Positions 42,675 through 52,086 of a stretch of 64,000 nucleotides of DNA are shown piece by piece. How positions within the stretch are numbered: the first letter of the stretch is position 1; each line of letters starts with the position of its first letter. Source of the stretch: Pseudarthrobacter oxydans (GTDB taxonomy: Bacteria > Actinomycetota > Actinomycetes > Actinomycetales > Micrococcaceae); contig NZ_CP139438.1 in the NCBI RefSeq assembly GCF_034258515.1, forward strand, positions 2,852,001 to 2,916,000, read 5' to 3'. Below the pieces are notes generated by a model, which was not told the DNA's origin, did not search any database, and saw nothing but the letters and a program-made list of their open reading frames with translations. The translations under genes were made by a program, and so were the position numbers.

Positions 42675-43402
42675 CACTAAGCAACCGCAGGCCCGAAACA
42701 CTGGTCATCATGCCTGCCTGGAATGAGTCCGAATCCATTGGCAACACCATTCGGGAAGTGTACGAGTTTGGGCCTCTGTGCGATGTATTGGTCGTCGACG
42801 ACGGATCCCGCGATAACACTGCCCAGGTGGCACGTGATGCCGGCGCCATGGTCCTCCAGCTTCCTTTCAATATGGGAGTCGGCGGTGCAATGCGTACCGG
42901 ATTCAAATATGCGAAGAACCATGGCTACAGCCAAGTGATCCAAGTCGATGCTGACGGCCAGCACGATCCGCGGGATATCAAAACGGTGCTGGACGGCCTT
43001 CAGGATGCCGACATTGCCATCGGCGCCAGGTTCGCCGACAAGGGCAATTACACGGTGCGTGGACCCAGGAAATGGGCCATGAAAGTACTGGCGTGGACGG
43101 TTTCCCGTGTTGCCGGCACCACTTTGACCGACGTCACCTCAGGGTTCCGGGCCGCAAATACAAAAGCCATCCGCCAGTACGTGGATCACTATCCTGCGGA
43201 ATACCTCGGCGACACCATCGACTCCCTTGTTGTCGCGATCCGTTCCGGCTGCACCGTTAAACAGGTTGGGGTTTCAATGCGCGCCCGCCAGGGCGGAACG
43301 CCAAGCCATGACCCCATCAAAGCCGCCATTTATCTCGGACGCTCAGGAATGGCTTTGCTGTTCGCACTGACGCGAAAGAAAACCGAGCCGTCCACCAACT
43401 AG
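42671..43402 (+). CDS. GT2 polyprenyl-phosphate sugar synthase-like glycosyltransferase
   Basis: A 243-residue family 2 glycosyltransferase with MPAWNESESIGNTIREV, VVDDGSRDNT, the DADGQHDPRD metal site and FADKGNYTVRGPRKWAMK. The size and the sequence style are those of dolichyl/polyprenyl-phosphate mannose or glucose synthases. It lacks membrane spans of its own. It overlaps the fused rmlCD gene (GTGA) and is followed after 9 bases by a DUF2304 gene, a pairing common in polysaccharide loci. It may load a lipid-linked sugar for the DUF2142 membrane glycosyltransferases encoded later. Confidence 0.88.
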   Translation: MTLSNRRPETLVIMPAWNESESIGNTIREVYEFGPLCDVLVVDDGSRDNTAQVARDAGAMVLQLPFNMGVGGAMRTGFKYAKNHGYSQVIQVDADGQHDPRDIKTVLDGLQDADIAIGARFADKGNYTVRGPRKWAMKVLAWTVSRVAGTTLTDVTSGFRAANTKAIRQYVDHYPAEYLGDTIDSLVVAIRSGCTVKQVGVSMRARQGGTPSHDPIKAAIYLGRSGMALLFALTRKKTEPSTN

Positions 43403-43411
43403 GAATTCAAC

Positions 43412-43798
43412 ATGTCACTCCTTATGGGTTCCATCGTCGTCGTGGCGATCCTGTTCTTTGTGTTCGAAATGCTCCGCCGCCAGAAACTGCGTGAAAAGTA
43501 CGCTGTGCTGTGGATCGTGATCGGTATCGGCACCCTCCTGCTCTCGGCCTTCCCCTCCGTATTGGAGAAAGCCAGTGGACTCCTCGGAATCCAGGTACCG
43601 GCAAACCTCCTCTTCATCATGACGCTGGTCCTCCTGGTGGGAGTGTGCCTGCACCTCTCGAGGGAGCAGTCTCAGGCTGAAGACGAGGTGCGGATCCTTT
43701 GCGAGGAAGTAGCCCTTCTCAGGGCGGACCTGGCCGATGTTCGACACCGCTTGGAAGCGGTCTCCACGTCTGGGAAGGAACCCGGGAACGGCCAATAG
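43412..43798 (+). CDS. DUF2304 family membrane protein
   Basis: A 128-residue membrane protein of DUF2304. Three spans are seen (residues about 1-20, 32-52, 67-87), with the conserved basic loop EMLRRQKLREKYAVLW and a C-terminal coiled coil (AEDEVRILCEEVALLRADLA). DUF2304 genes regularly follow GT2 genes of polyprenol-sugar type; a role in anchoring or activating that enzyme is likely but unproven. It is followed by a strong terminator that ends the rmlB operon. Confidence 0.88.
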   Translation: MSLLMGSIVVVAILFFVFEMLRRQKLREKYAVLWIVIGIGTLLLSAFPSVLEKASGLLGIQVPANLLFIMTLVLLVGVCLHLSREQSQAEDEVRILCEEVALLRADLADVRHRLEAVSTSGKEPGNGQ

Positions 43799-43828
43799 GA
43801 GAGCCCGGCCGCGGATGTGAGGGAAACA

Positions 43829-43861
43829 ACAAAAAAGGACGCCCGAGGCGTCCTTTTTTGT
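43829..43861. terminator. Bidirectional terminator after DUF2304
   Basis: Inverted repeat GGACGCC and GGCGTCC with A- and T-runs (AAAAAA and TTTTTT) on either side, forming a classic intrinsic terminator in both directions between convergent genes. Confidence 0.93.
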
Positions 43862-43871
43862 TCGCTGCTCC

Positions 43872-44753
43872 CTATCTGACGACGTGCTTCGCCAGCCGGG
43901 GCAGTGAATCGAACTTGCCTTTCCCGACTGATTTGAAGATTAGCGACACAGCGTTGAGCCGGGAGGTGGTGTGGAAACTCGCAGCACGCGCGGCACCTTT
44001 CCAGCCAAGACGGCTGAACCGCTCAGCCTGCTGCTGAAAGAAGCGCCGCTCCTCATCAAAACGCCTGCCGTCCAGTGCACGCACCGACGAGTCGGACGCC
44101 TGGTGCCTGCGGTACAGGAAGGCCAGCACGGGATCAACAATCATCGAACCGTGCTCTGCGGCGATATCGAGCAAGAGGGCGAGGTCTTGGACAACGTCGA
44201 GACCTTCGGTGAACCCGATACGCTTGACCGTCTCTGAACGCCATGCCAGGGACGGGAAGTACGCCCAGTCGGCACGCACCAGGCTTGTCGCCATGGCCTC
44301 ACCCTTAAGTTCGATGCGCTCACTGGTCTTGGGTGCATAGACCTTCTTCACAGCATCCACGAGCGGCGTGCACGCGATGCCCTGTTCATCAATTACCTGC
44401 ACCCCCGGCTGGACAACGTCTGCCTTTGGGTACTCTTCGAAGGCGCTCACCACAACGTCGAGATAGTTGGGGAGCATGATGTCGTCGGCGCCCATAATGA
44501 CGACGTAAGGGGCTTCTACGAGGGTCAGCGCCTTGCGGTAGTTGCCGTTTGCGCCCAGGTTCTGGTCGTTCTTGAGGTAGGTAACCCGAGGATCCGTGAT
44601 GGTCGAAAACCATCGTTCGGGTTCAGGATCCGGGTACCCATCGTCGATGACAACAAGCCGCCAGTCCTGGTTCTCCTGATTCATTACGCTGCGGGCTGCA
44701 AGCTTCATCTGATGGACATCGCCGTAGTACGGCAACATTACGTCAACGGTCAT
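43872..44753 (-). CDS. GT2 family glycosyltransferase
   Basis: A 293-residue family 2 glycosyltransferase: MTVDVMLPYYGDVHQMKLAA, VVIDDGYPD, NLGANGNYRKAL, and the metal-binding IMGADDIMLP. The C-terminal half with DVVQDLALLLDIAAEHG resembles rhamnosyl- and glucosyltransferases of surface polymers. The start at 44753 is preferred over an upstream ATG without support. It is convergent to the DUF2304 gene and divergent from the next GT2 gene, with about 165 bases between starts that could hold both promoters. Confidence 0.88.
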   Translation of the reverse strand: MTVDVMLPYYGDVHQMKLAARSVMNQENQDWRLVVIDDGYPDPEPERWFSTITDPRVTYLKNDQNLGANGNYRKALTLVEAPYVVIMGADDIMLPNYLDVVVSAFEEYPKADVVQPGVQVIDEQGIACTPLVDAVKKVYAPKTSERIELKGEAMATSLVRADWAYFPSLAWRSETVKRIGFTEGLDVVQDLALLLDIAAEHGSMIVDPVLAFLYRRHQASDSSVRALDGRRFDEERRFFQQQAERFSRLGWKGAARAASFHTTSRLNAVSLIFKSVGKGKFDSLPRLAKHVVR

Positions 44754-44917
44754 GGACCTGAGGTTCCTTCCGTGGTTTCCGCGCGAAGAGCTCGGCGGCT
44801 GCGTCCCCTCGATTATAGTTGACTGGCATGCGTCCATTCGGGCAGGCACAGCTTGCTAGACTGCTTGGGACCTGCCCGCCCCGCTGGCACCGCCCGGAGG
44901 CCTGAGGAGAAAAACTG

Positions 44918-45679
44918 ATGGAGCCCGAAACCGCCCCCAAGCCGCGCGTGAGCGTGTGCATGGCGGCGTACAATGGCGCGCGCCATATAGAGGAACAAAT
45001 CGACTCAATCCTGAGCGAAATTGGCCCGCACGATGAGCTGGTAGTGGTCAACGATTGCTCCACCGACGAGACATCCCAGCTAGTGGCCGGCATCAATGAT
45101 CCGCGGATCCGGCTCATCCAGGCCGAGCGCAACAACGGTTACGTCCGCACTTTCGAACGGGCCCTTGGTGAGGCGCGCGGAGAATTCGTATTCCTTTCCG
45201 ACCAGGACGACGTGTGGCTCCCTGGCAGGGTGGAACGCATGATCTCCGCCATGGACGGCAAAAACATGGTTGTCAGCAATTGCCGGCACTTTGACGGTCC
45301 GCTGGGCTCGTTCCACGAAATTCGGCTGCGCTCCAAGGACTCGACACACAACCTCCGAAACATCCTCGGCATTGTCGTGGGCTACCGGTTGCACTGGGGG
45401 TGTGCCATGGCGCTCCGGCAGGAAATCCTCCAGCAGGTATTGCCTTTCCCCTCGTACATGACTGAATCACATGACCAGTGGGTGGCAACCGTGGGCAATG
45501 TCAACCGCTCCATTATCTACATGGAAGAAGACACCATCCTTCACCGACTGCACGGCGGGAACCTGACCCCTCACGGCATCCGCTCCGCCGCAAAGATAGT
45601 CCGGGCACGTATCGCGTTCCTCCGCAACGTTGTCGAGGCTGTACGACGACGCTTTCGCCACGCCAGGACGGCGCAGTAA
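44918..45679 (+). CDS. GT2 family glycosyltransferase
   Basis: A 253-residue family 2 glycosyltransferase. Signatures are VSVCMAAYNGARHIEEQIDS, VVVNDCSTDETS, NNGYVRTFERAL and the FLSDQDDVWLPGR metal site, typical of the alpha-L-rhamnosyl- or galactosyltransferases in O-antigen-like loci. A GAGGAGAAAAACTG ribosome binding site precedes the ATG. Its stop overlaps the start of the next GT2 gene (TAATG), so both belong to one operon that leads to the flippase. Confidence 0.9.
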   Translation: MEPETAPKPRVSVCMAAYNGARHIEEQIDSILSEIGPHDELVVVNDCSTDETSQLVAGINDPRIRLIQAERNNGYVRTFERALGEARGEFVFLSDQDDVWLPGRVERMISAMDGKNMVVSNCRHFDGPLGSFHEIRLRSKDSTHNLRNILGIVVGYRLHWGCAMALRQEILQQVLPFPSYMTESHDQWVATVGNVNRSIIYMEEDTILHRLHGGNLTPHGIRSAAKIVRARIAFLRNVVEAVRRRFRHARTAQ

Positions 45680-46614
45680 TGGCGCCTGCAGACTTTGAAG
45701 CCAAAGAACCGCACCAGGACGTGTGCGGGGTCGTTTCCGCATACAACCCAGGTCCGGAAAACGTCTCCAACGTCAAATGGCTGCTGCGCTTCGTCTCCCA
45801 CGTTGTGGTCGTCGACGACGGCTCGCCGGGCGACGTTTCACAGGCGCTGGCGGAGATGGAGGACGCTGGCGCAATCGTGGTACGGCTGAGCAATAACTCC
45901 GGCATAGCACGGGCCCTGAATGTTGGAATCAAGGAAGCAGTGGAGCGGTGGGGTCCGGAGTGGATCGTCACCATGGACCAGGACTCCCGCTTTACCGGCG
46001 ATTACATCACGTCCGCACTCGAAACCGCGGCTTCCTCCCGCGACCCTCGAAGCGTGGGCATGGTGTGCGCGGAGTCACATAACCATATTCCACTGCCCAC
46101 CTGGGGCGATCGGCAGGAAGCCCAGATCTTCGACCCCATGACCAGCGGCAGCTTGGTACGGACAAGCGTCTTCAATGTCGTTGGGTTCTTTGACGAGGGC
46201 TTTTTCATCGACTGCGTGGACTCTGAATTCAATGCCCGCTTACGCGAGCATGGACTCCGTGCCCTCGCGGGACGGGGATGCAACCTGGAGCACAGCCTTG
46301 GCAGTGCGCGCCCCATGAAAATTCTGGGATGGCATGCCCGCGTCGGCTCAAAGAAGCTGTTCGTCTACTACCACGCGCCGTTCCGTGTTTACTACATCAC
46401 CCGCAATTCACTCATCCTTGCCCGCCGGTATGCGATGAAACAGCCAACGTGGGTGCTTCGCAGGATTTACATGGAAATCCAAAGCAACGTTGTCCGCTTT
46501 GGATTTGGCCCCAATAGGCGGAAGCATTTCGTCGCGGCCGTGGCAGGTGTCCGCGATGCGCTCCGTCAGAAGATGGGCAAGATAGACGACGCCCTCGCCG
46601 CCCGCCTGCGCTAA
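45679..46614 (+). CDS. GT2 family glycosyltransferase (rhamnosyltransferase-like)
   Basis: A 311-residue family 2 glycosyltransferase. The N-terminal CGVVSAYNPGPENVSNVKWL, VVVVDDGSPGD, SGIARALNVGI and the TMDQDSRF metal site match rhamnosyltransferases of the RfbF/WbbL group, which have a Gln in the DQD motif. The ATG overlaps the stop of the previous gene (TAATG). With the dTDP-rhamnose genes nearby, rhamnose transfer to a cell-wall polymer is the likely job. Confidence 0.88.
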   Translation: MAPADFEAKEPHQDVCGVVSAYNPGPENVSNVKWLLRFVSHVVVVDDGSPGDVSQALAEMEDAGAIVVRLSNNSGIARALNVGIKEAVERWGPEWIVTMDQDSRFTGDYITSALETAASSRDPRSVGMVCAESHNHIPLPTWGDRQEAQIFDPMTSGSLVRTSVFNVVGFFDEGFFIDCVDSEFNARLREHGLRALAGRGCNLEHSLGSARPMKILGWHARVGSKKLFVYYHAPFRVYYITRNSLILARRYAMKQPTWVLRRIYMEIQSNVVRFGFGPNRRKHFVAAVAGVRDALRQKMGKIDDALAARLR

Positions 46615-46671
46615 GGAAGAATCCCAGTACTCAGGGCAACCCCCTGGCCCGGCCGAGATCGAAAGACACCC

Positions 46672-47715
46672 ATGACCACCAACTCAGGAACCATCTTCGT
46701 CCTCTACCACAAGGGACTCAGGACCGGGGGGCCGGAAGCCCTCCACCAGCTCGTTGACATGCTGCGCGAGCTTGGCCAGGATGCCTTTCTCGTCCCGCAT
46801 CCCCACACGGCCCGGAACCCGCGGGTGGAACAGTACAACATCTATGACGCACCGGAAGCCCCTGAAATCGTGGATGCGCCCGGGAACACGGTGGTTTTCC
46901 CGGAAACCTATGTTTTTGAGATGTCGAAAGTGAAGCACGCCCGGCGGATGTGCTGGTGGCTCAGCATCGACAATTCCCTGACGTTCATGGCCGAACGGAT
47001 GTGGCACCGCAACCAGGCCGGCCTTTTGAAGAAGGCACGCGAAGCCGCCTTTCCCTATGCCCGGATGTGGAAGAACCGCGTTAATCCGGAGTCCCTTCGG
47101 AAGGACCGTGACGTTGTCCATTTGGTGCAGTCGTCCTATGCCTGGGCCTTTATCGCCACGCGCCTGGACGTCGTACCCTCACTCATCTCCGATTACACAC
47201 CAACGGACGAGTTCCAGGGGACCACAGCCCTTCAGCGCAACCGCAACATGGTCACGTACAACCCCGCCAAGGGTGGGCACATCATCGAAGCCGTCAAGGC
47301 CCAATGCCCTCCTTCCTTGGAATGGCGTCCCATCGTAGGAATGACCCGGGCGGAAGTCGTCGAAACCCTCCAGGGCTGCGGCGTATACCTGGACCTGGGT
47401 CATCACCCTGGCAAGGACCGCATGCCCCGCGAAGCCACGTTGTCCGGCGCGCTCACCGTCGTTGCCCGCCGGGGCTCAGGTGCTTTCTATGCCGACGTCC
47501 CCATCCCCTGGGAGCACAAGATCACCCCCGGCGACGAAGAGGTGGCAACAGCCGTGGGGATGCTGCCTCGGCTCATCGAAAACTTCGATGTTGAAGTGGC
47601 AAAACAGGACACCTACCGGGCAACCATCCTGAATGAACGTTCCCGGTTCAAGCGGGAGGTTGAAGACGTGTTCGTGAACGGCCGGCTTGGCAAGGACGCG
47701 TATGACTACCTGTAG
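46672..47715 (+). CDS. Putative glycosyltransferase-like protein of unknown family
   Basis: A 347-residue soluble protein. It begins FVLYHKGLRTGGPEALHQLV, like the first strand-turn-helix of GT-B enzymes, and later has VTYNPAKGGHII and a C-terminal DRMPREATLSGALTVVARRG, which resembles the donor-binding region of GT-B glycosyltransferases. No classical catalytic motif is obvious. It lies between a rhamnosyltransferase-like gene and the flippase on the same strand, so a part in polymer synthesis is likely. Confidence 0.6.
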   Translation: MTTNSGTIFVLYHKGLRTGGPEALHQLVDMLRELGQDAFLVPHPHTARNPRVEQYNIYDAPEAPEIVDAPGNTVVFPETYVFEMSKVKHARRMCWWLSIDNSLTFMAERMWHRNQAGLLKKAREAAFPYARMWKNRVNPESLRKDRDVVHLVQSSYAWAFIATRLDVVPSLISDYTPTDEFQGTTALQRNRNMVTYNPAKGGHIIEAVKAQCPPSLEWRPIVGMTRAEVVETLQGCGVYLDLGHHPGKDRMPREATLSGALTVVARRGSGAFYADVPIPWEHKITPGDEEVATAVGMLPRLIENFDVEVAKQDTYRATILNERSRFKREVEDVFVNGRLGKDAYDYL

Positions 47716-47745
47716 CAAACCAGCCAACCCCGGAGCAGCGACGGC

Positions 47746-48978
47746 ATGATCAAAAGGATCGCGGCGTTCGCCGGGTTACCCTTGCTCGCCTCGCTGGCCT
47801 CCTTCATCCTCCTGCCAATCATTGCAAGGGTGGGCGGCGCTCCGGCGTGGAACTCTTTGGCTGTCGGGCAGGCCGTAGGCGCCATTGCCGCCATTGTCAT
47901 CGGGCTCGGCTGGCCCCTCACGGGACCCGCCGCCGTCGCGTCAGCCAGCGAGGAAAGCGTGCGGCGCCGGCATTATGCCGTCAGCTTCGTCACCCGCTCG
48001 TTCATGTTCGTTTGCTCTGTGCCCCTGATGGCGCTCGCCCTGGGGTTCGCTAGCGGCACCAGCCAGTTCCCGGTCGCATTCCTGATGGCCTGCGCCCAGG
48101 CGGCGGCGGGCCTGACGCCGGCCTGGTACTGCATCGCGACCGGACACGCCGGCCGGATAGCCAAGTACGACGTCCTGCCGAGGATGGCAGCGACGCTCGG
48201 AGTGATACCGCTGATTTTCGCGACGAGTGAGATCTATCTGTACCCGCTGGCATTACTGGTGCTGGGCTTGACAGGAACCTTCTGGTTCAACAAGAACCAC
48301 TCCGACCGCCAGGATTACAGGGGCCTGTCACTACCGGTTGTTTTCAGGGAAATCTGGGGATTGCGGGCAGGCGCAGGAATCACTGTAGCTGCCGGAGCTT
48401 ACGCTTCAACGCCTGTACTGGTGGTTCAGTTTGCTGCGTCGGCAAGCGGCCTGGCCGCCTTTGTGTCGGCCGAGAAGCTGTACCGGATCGGTCAACTGGC
48501 TACTGCCGCGTTGGGCAACAGCCTGCAGGGCTGGGTCAGCGAGTTTGGTACGGACCACCGTCAGAGGCGGAAGTTTTCGCTGGTGGCGCTGTCCGGACTT
48601 GGTACCGCCGGGTGGCTGATCATGGCCCTCCTCGGGCCTTGGGCCAGCACGCTGCTTTTTGGCCCGGCACTGGCTGCGGACTTTTGGACGTGCTTCTGGT
48701 TTGGCCTGTCATTCCTCCTGGTATGTGTCACAACGTCGACTGGCGCCCATTGGCTGGTTCCGGCCAAGCAGATGCGGGTCGTGTTCACCAGTACCATCGC
48801 CGGTGCCGTTGTGGGCCTCCCCGCCATGATTGTCCTGGCCGGACTGATGGGCGGCCAAGGCGGGGCCCTTGGCCTGGCGATAGGTGAAATCCTGGTCACC
48901 GCAATTCAGTTCGCAGCCGTTTTGCGGCTCATCCGGGCCAAAGCCCCGGAGGACAAGGTGGGGGGATTGACTCCATGA
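47746..48978 (+). CDS. Wzx-like polysaccharide flippase
   Basis: A 410-residue integral membrane protein with about twelve hydrophobic segments, in the MATE/MVF-like style of polysaccharide exporters. Typical stretches are FAGLPLLASLASFILLPIIA at the N-terminus and VGAIAAIVIGLGWPL. Its job would be moving lipid-linked repeat units across the membrane. It overlaps the next membrane-protein gene by four bases. Sequence conservation in this family is weak, so the assignment leans on topology and context. Confidence 0.8.
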   Translation: MIKRIAAFAGLPLLASLASFILLPIIARVGGAPAWNSLAVGQAVGAIAAIVIGLGWPLTGPAAVASASEESVRRRHYAVSFVTRSFMFVCSVPLMALALGFASGTSQFPVAFLMACAQAAAGLTPAWYCIATGHAGRIAKYDVLPRMAATLGVIPLIFATSEIYLYPLALLVLGLTGTFWFNKNHSDRQDYRGLSLPVVFREIWGLRAGAGITVAAGAYASTPVLVVQFAASASGLAAFVSAEKLYRIGQLATAALGNSLQGWVSEFGTDHRQRRKFSLVALSGLGTAGWLIMALLGPWASTLLFGPALAADFWTCFWFGLSFLLVCVTTSTGAHWLVPAKQMRVVFTSTIAGAVVGLPAMIVLAGLMGGQGGALGLAIGEILVTAIQFAAVLRLIRAKAPEDKVGGLTP

Positions 48979-50951
48979 TATGGTTCGGCTTCCTCCCGGT
49001 GGTGGTTTTGGCAGCCCTCCTGCTGTACGTCCCCGGAGCCCTGATTGCCAGCTGCCTGAAATTCCGCCCGGGTGCTGTCCTTGGTCTTGCACCATTGCAT
49101 TCGACGGCGGCCGCAGGCCTTGCGGGTGTCATTGCCGGACAACTGGGGATCCCTTGGAGTGTCCTGCCGTTTCTGCTGGTGAGCGCCCTGATTGCCGCGG
49201 CCGCACTGGTGATTACACGGGGCATTCCGTGGCGAATGCCCCGGATCCCGTCATGGCGGCAGTGTCTCCCCTTCGCTGCCATCGCCCTGGCTTCTGTTCC
49301 GATAACCTGGCGCTTCATCCAGCTGGTCGGCTCACCTGAGCATCCCTCACAGGTATTCGATAACGTCTTTCACCTCAACGCCATCCGGTTCATCCTCGAC
49401 ACCGGCAATGCTTCCTCGCTGAACCTTGCTTCTATCCAGGGGGTGAGCGGCTTGGATGCTGTCTATCCGGCGGCATGGCATTCTTTTGCCGCCTTACTGG
49501 TGCAGTTGGCCGCCGTCGATATCCCTACAGCGCAAAATGCACTGAATCTGGTCGTAGCAGCTGTTCTGTGGCCCGCTTCCTGCTTTTTTCTGGTGGCAAA
49601 GACCGTTTCGAGAAGGCCCGCTGCGCTTATCCTTGCAGCCGTTGTCGCCGGGACACAGGTGGCGTTCCCGTTCCTTATGATCGTCTGGGGACCGTTGTTC
49701 CCCTACGCCCTGGCAATTAGCATGATGCCCGCCGCCATCACTGCCCTGGCCGGGCTGGCACGGCTCGGACGGACCCGTACGGATCCGCTGCGGAGCTGGA
49801 CCTGTGCGCTCGCCATCGCGATGGCGGGCCTTGCCTTCGCCCACACCAGTTCCATTAACACCACTATGGCTGCTGGTTTTCCGATCGCTGCCCTGCTGTG
49901 GTGGCGGCTTGCTGAGCGGGCTAAACTGCGGCAACCTGACCCGCGACGGGCCTGGCTGCTTATTGCCGGGACGTTGGCCGTTGTTGTTGTTGCAGCCGCC
50001 CTCTGGTTCAAGCTCCGCCCTGCTCCGTACGACAACTGGGGACCATCCGTTAAGCCGGGTGCCGCCGTCGGTGAAATCCTGACAATGAGCCCGATGCAGT
50101 CAGCCATCCCGGCTGTGGTGGTCTCGGTCCTGTCCATCGCGGGATTGCTCACGGTCTTCCGGATGGGCAGCCTCCGTTGGCTCGCCGCCTGTTATGGCAT
50201 CGTCGGGGCGCTCTATGTCGTGGCAGCATCACTGCCTGAGAGCGCCCTTAGGGACGCTCTGGTGGGGACCTGGTACCAGGACACCTACCGGCTGGCGGCT
50301 CTCCTGCCGCTGTTCGCGACGCCGCTTGCCGTGGTCGGCGGACTGCGCATATGGGATTCCTGGCGCGCTTCCGCCGCGGCCTTCAAACTCCAGCGCGTGA
50401 TCGGACACCGGTTTCGTTGGCGCTCACACACCGGGGCAACTGCACTGGCAACCATTACGGCCTTTGCCTTCGCTGCGCTCGCAACTGTCGCTGGCCCCTT
50501 GTCGCACTATATCGCCGGCGCCGCCACCGTCTATCGGTTCGACGCTGGATCCGACTTGTTGACTCCTGACGAGTTGGCGTTGTTGAAACGAATCCCCAGT
50601 CAGGTTCCTCCGGATGCAGTCATCGCCGATAACCCCTGGAACGGCAGCTCTTTGGCCTACGCTTATGCGAACCGGCGGGTACTGACGGCTCATCTGTTTG
50701 CGGAGAAGGACGCTGACACATCGCTTATCGACCGAGAACTGAAGGAAGCTCCGGACAACGAAGCCGTCTGCAGCGCGTTGAAGAAAAAGAATGTGCAATA
50801 CGTTTTGGACTTTGGATCGCAGTACCTGATCGATTTGCCGGGATCCGAAACCTATCCCGGTGTAACCGACATAAGTGATGTCCAGGGGCTTGACCTTGTA
50901 GATTCACAAGGTGACGGGGCCAAACTTTACCGGATCACGGCCTGCCCATGA
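48975..50951 (+). CDS. DUF6541-type large membrane protein
   Basis: A 658-residue membrane protein with about fourteen spans and a C-terminal extracytoplasmic domain of roughly 130 residues (from AGAATVYRFDAGSDLL to the end). The N-terminus WFGFLPVVVLAALLLYVPGA and the loop FIQLVGSPEHPSQVFDNVFH, with an acidic residue in the first outer loop, are features of actinobacterial DUF6541 proteins, which look like GT-C glycosyltransferases. It probably transfers a lipid-linked sugar outside the membrane or polymerises the chain. Confidence 0.8.
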   Translation: MIWFGFLPVVVLAALLLYVPGALIASCLKFRPGAVLGLAPLHSTAAAGLAGVIAGQLGIPWSVLPFLLVSALIAAAALVITRGIPWRMPRIPSWRQCLPFAAIALASVPITWRFIQLVGSPEHPSQVFDNVFHLNAIRFILDTGNASSLNLASIQGVSGLDAVYPAAWHSFAALLVQLAAVDIPTAQNALNLVVAAVLWPASCFFLVAKTVSRRPAALILAAVVAGTQVAFPFLMIVWGPLFPYALAISMMPAAITALAGLARLGRTRTDPLRSWTCALAIAMAGLAFAHTSSINTTMAAGFPIAALLWWRLAERAKLRQPDPRRAWLLIAGTLAVVVVAAALWFKLRPAPYDNWGPSVKPGAAVGEILTMSPMQSAIPAVVVSVLSIAGLLTVFRMGSLRWLAACYGIVGALYVVAASLPESALRDALVGTWYQDTYRLAALLPLFATPLAVVGGLRIWDSWRASAAAFKLQRVIGHRFRWRSHTGATALATITAFAFAALATVAGPLSHYIAGAATVYRFDAGSDLLTPDELALLKRIPSQVPPDAVIADNPWNGSSLAYAYANRRVLTAHLFAEKDADTSLIDRELKEAPDNEAVCSALKKKNVQYVLDFGSQYLIDLPGSETYPGVTDISDVQGLDLVDSQGDGAKLYRITACP

Positions 50952-51018
50952 CCATGGGCAACTGCCGGGAGACATCAGCCTGCCCGTACCTGCTCCGCGT
51001 CGGCATTAGGCTGGACAG

Positions 51019-52086
51019 GTGATTCCTGTTTCCCGCCGAACATCCCGTCTCCTGGCCGCCGCTTTACTGTCGGGGCTCTTCACCCTAACCTCGTGCTCCA
51101 CCACTCCCCCCGGAACCATCCAGGGCGCTCTTACCGGCATCGGCAGCAACGCCGGGCAGGGAGCCGTCAGCGCTTGGGGTTTGGCATGGGGCAGCGCGGT
51201 CAAGGGCACTTCGGTCAGCTTCTCGCCCGATGGTTCCGCGGCGGGGCTCAAGGCGTTCCAGGACGGACAAGCGCACTTTGCAATCACTTCTGCTCCGCTG
51301 CCTGAGCGGGAGGCTGAAGCGGTGCGCGGTATGTGCACTGATAAGGGCGCATTATCGCTGGCAGCCGGAGTCCTGCCGGTAGGTGTTGCGGTCAAGATCA
51401 AAGGCGTAAATGACCTTGTGCTGGACCCTCGAACCCTCGCAGCCATACTGCGCGGGGAAATCACGCGATGGAACGATTCGAGGCTGGCTGAGCTGAACCC
51501 TGGAATTGCGTTGCCGGACCTGGCAATCACTGTTCTTGTTCCGGAAGGGCCGTCGGATACAGTGCGGCCCGTCAACAACTACATCAGTGAGCGGACAGGC
51601 ACCGATTGGGATCCCGAGCATGAAGACCGCTGGCCAGCCGACGTAGTCGGGCAGTCGTCGTCGCCGCCGCTGGCTCTTGCGGACAAACTTGACGATACGA
51701 ATGGTGGCCTCTCCATTCTCGATGGAAGCATTATCGGCAACAGGTTTACTGCAGCCCAACTGATGTTTGACGGGAAGCCCCGGAGGCTGCAAGCCTCCTC
51801 GGTGGTAGACGCTGTCAGTACGGGCGATGTAGAAGCCTCATCAACCTCAGTCGTCCAATCGTTGGATGGGCGCTCCGGATATGCCCTGGGCACTGTCATT
51901 TACCTGCACGTCTGCAGGGAGTACTCGGAACCGGCCCTGAGCCGGCTGGGCCGCTCGTTCAGCGAAAATGTCTTTGGCAGCGATGCCCAGAAGAACGCCA
52001 ACGCATTCGCGTTTGTCATGTCACCTAGCAAAAAAGCCGCAAGCGAAGGACTGGCACTCATCAGCACCATTGGAGACGGACAATGA
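51019..52086 (+). CDS. PstS-like phosphate-type substrate-binding lipoprotein
   Basis: A 355-residue exported lipoprotein. The signal ends with the lipobox LTSCS. The mature part has PstS-like features: GIGSNAGQGAV, FSPDGSAAGLKAFQDGQAHF, a stretch AILRGEITRWNDSRLAELNP and later the ending LALISTIGDGQ. PstS proteins bind phosphate for the PstCAB transporter, but no pst genes are nearby. Located between two polymer-type membrane proteins and overlapping the DUF2142 gene by four bases, it may have been adapted to a role in cell-wall polymer synthesis. The start is a GTG. Confidence 0.8.
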   Translation: MIPVSRRTSRLLAAALLSGLFTLTSCSTTPPGTIQGALTGIGSNAGQGAVSAWGLAWGSAVKGTSVSFSPDGSAAGLKAFQDGQAHFAITSAPLPEREAEAVRGMCTDKGALSLAAGVLPVGVAVKIKGVNDLVLDPRTLAAILRGEITRWNDSRLAELNPGIALPDLAITVLVPEGPSDTVRPVNNYISERTGTDWDPEHEDRWPADVVGQSSSPPLALADKLDDTNGGLSILDGSIIGNRFTAAQLMFDGKPRRLQASSVVDAVSTGDVEASSTSVVQSLDGRSGYALGTVIYLHVCREYSEPALSRLGRSFSENVFGSDAQKNANAFAFVMSPSKKAASEGLALISTIGDGQ

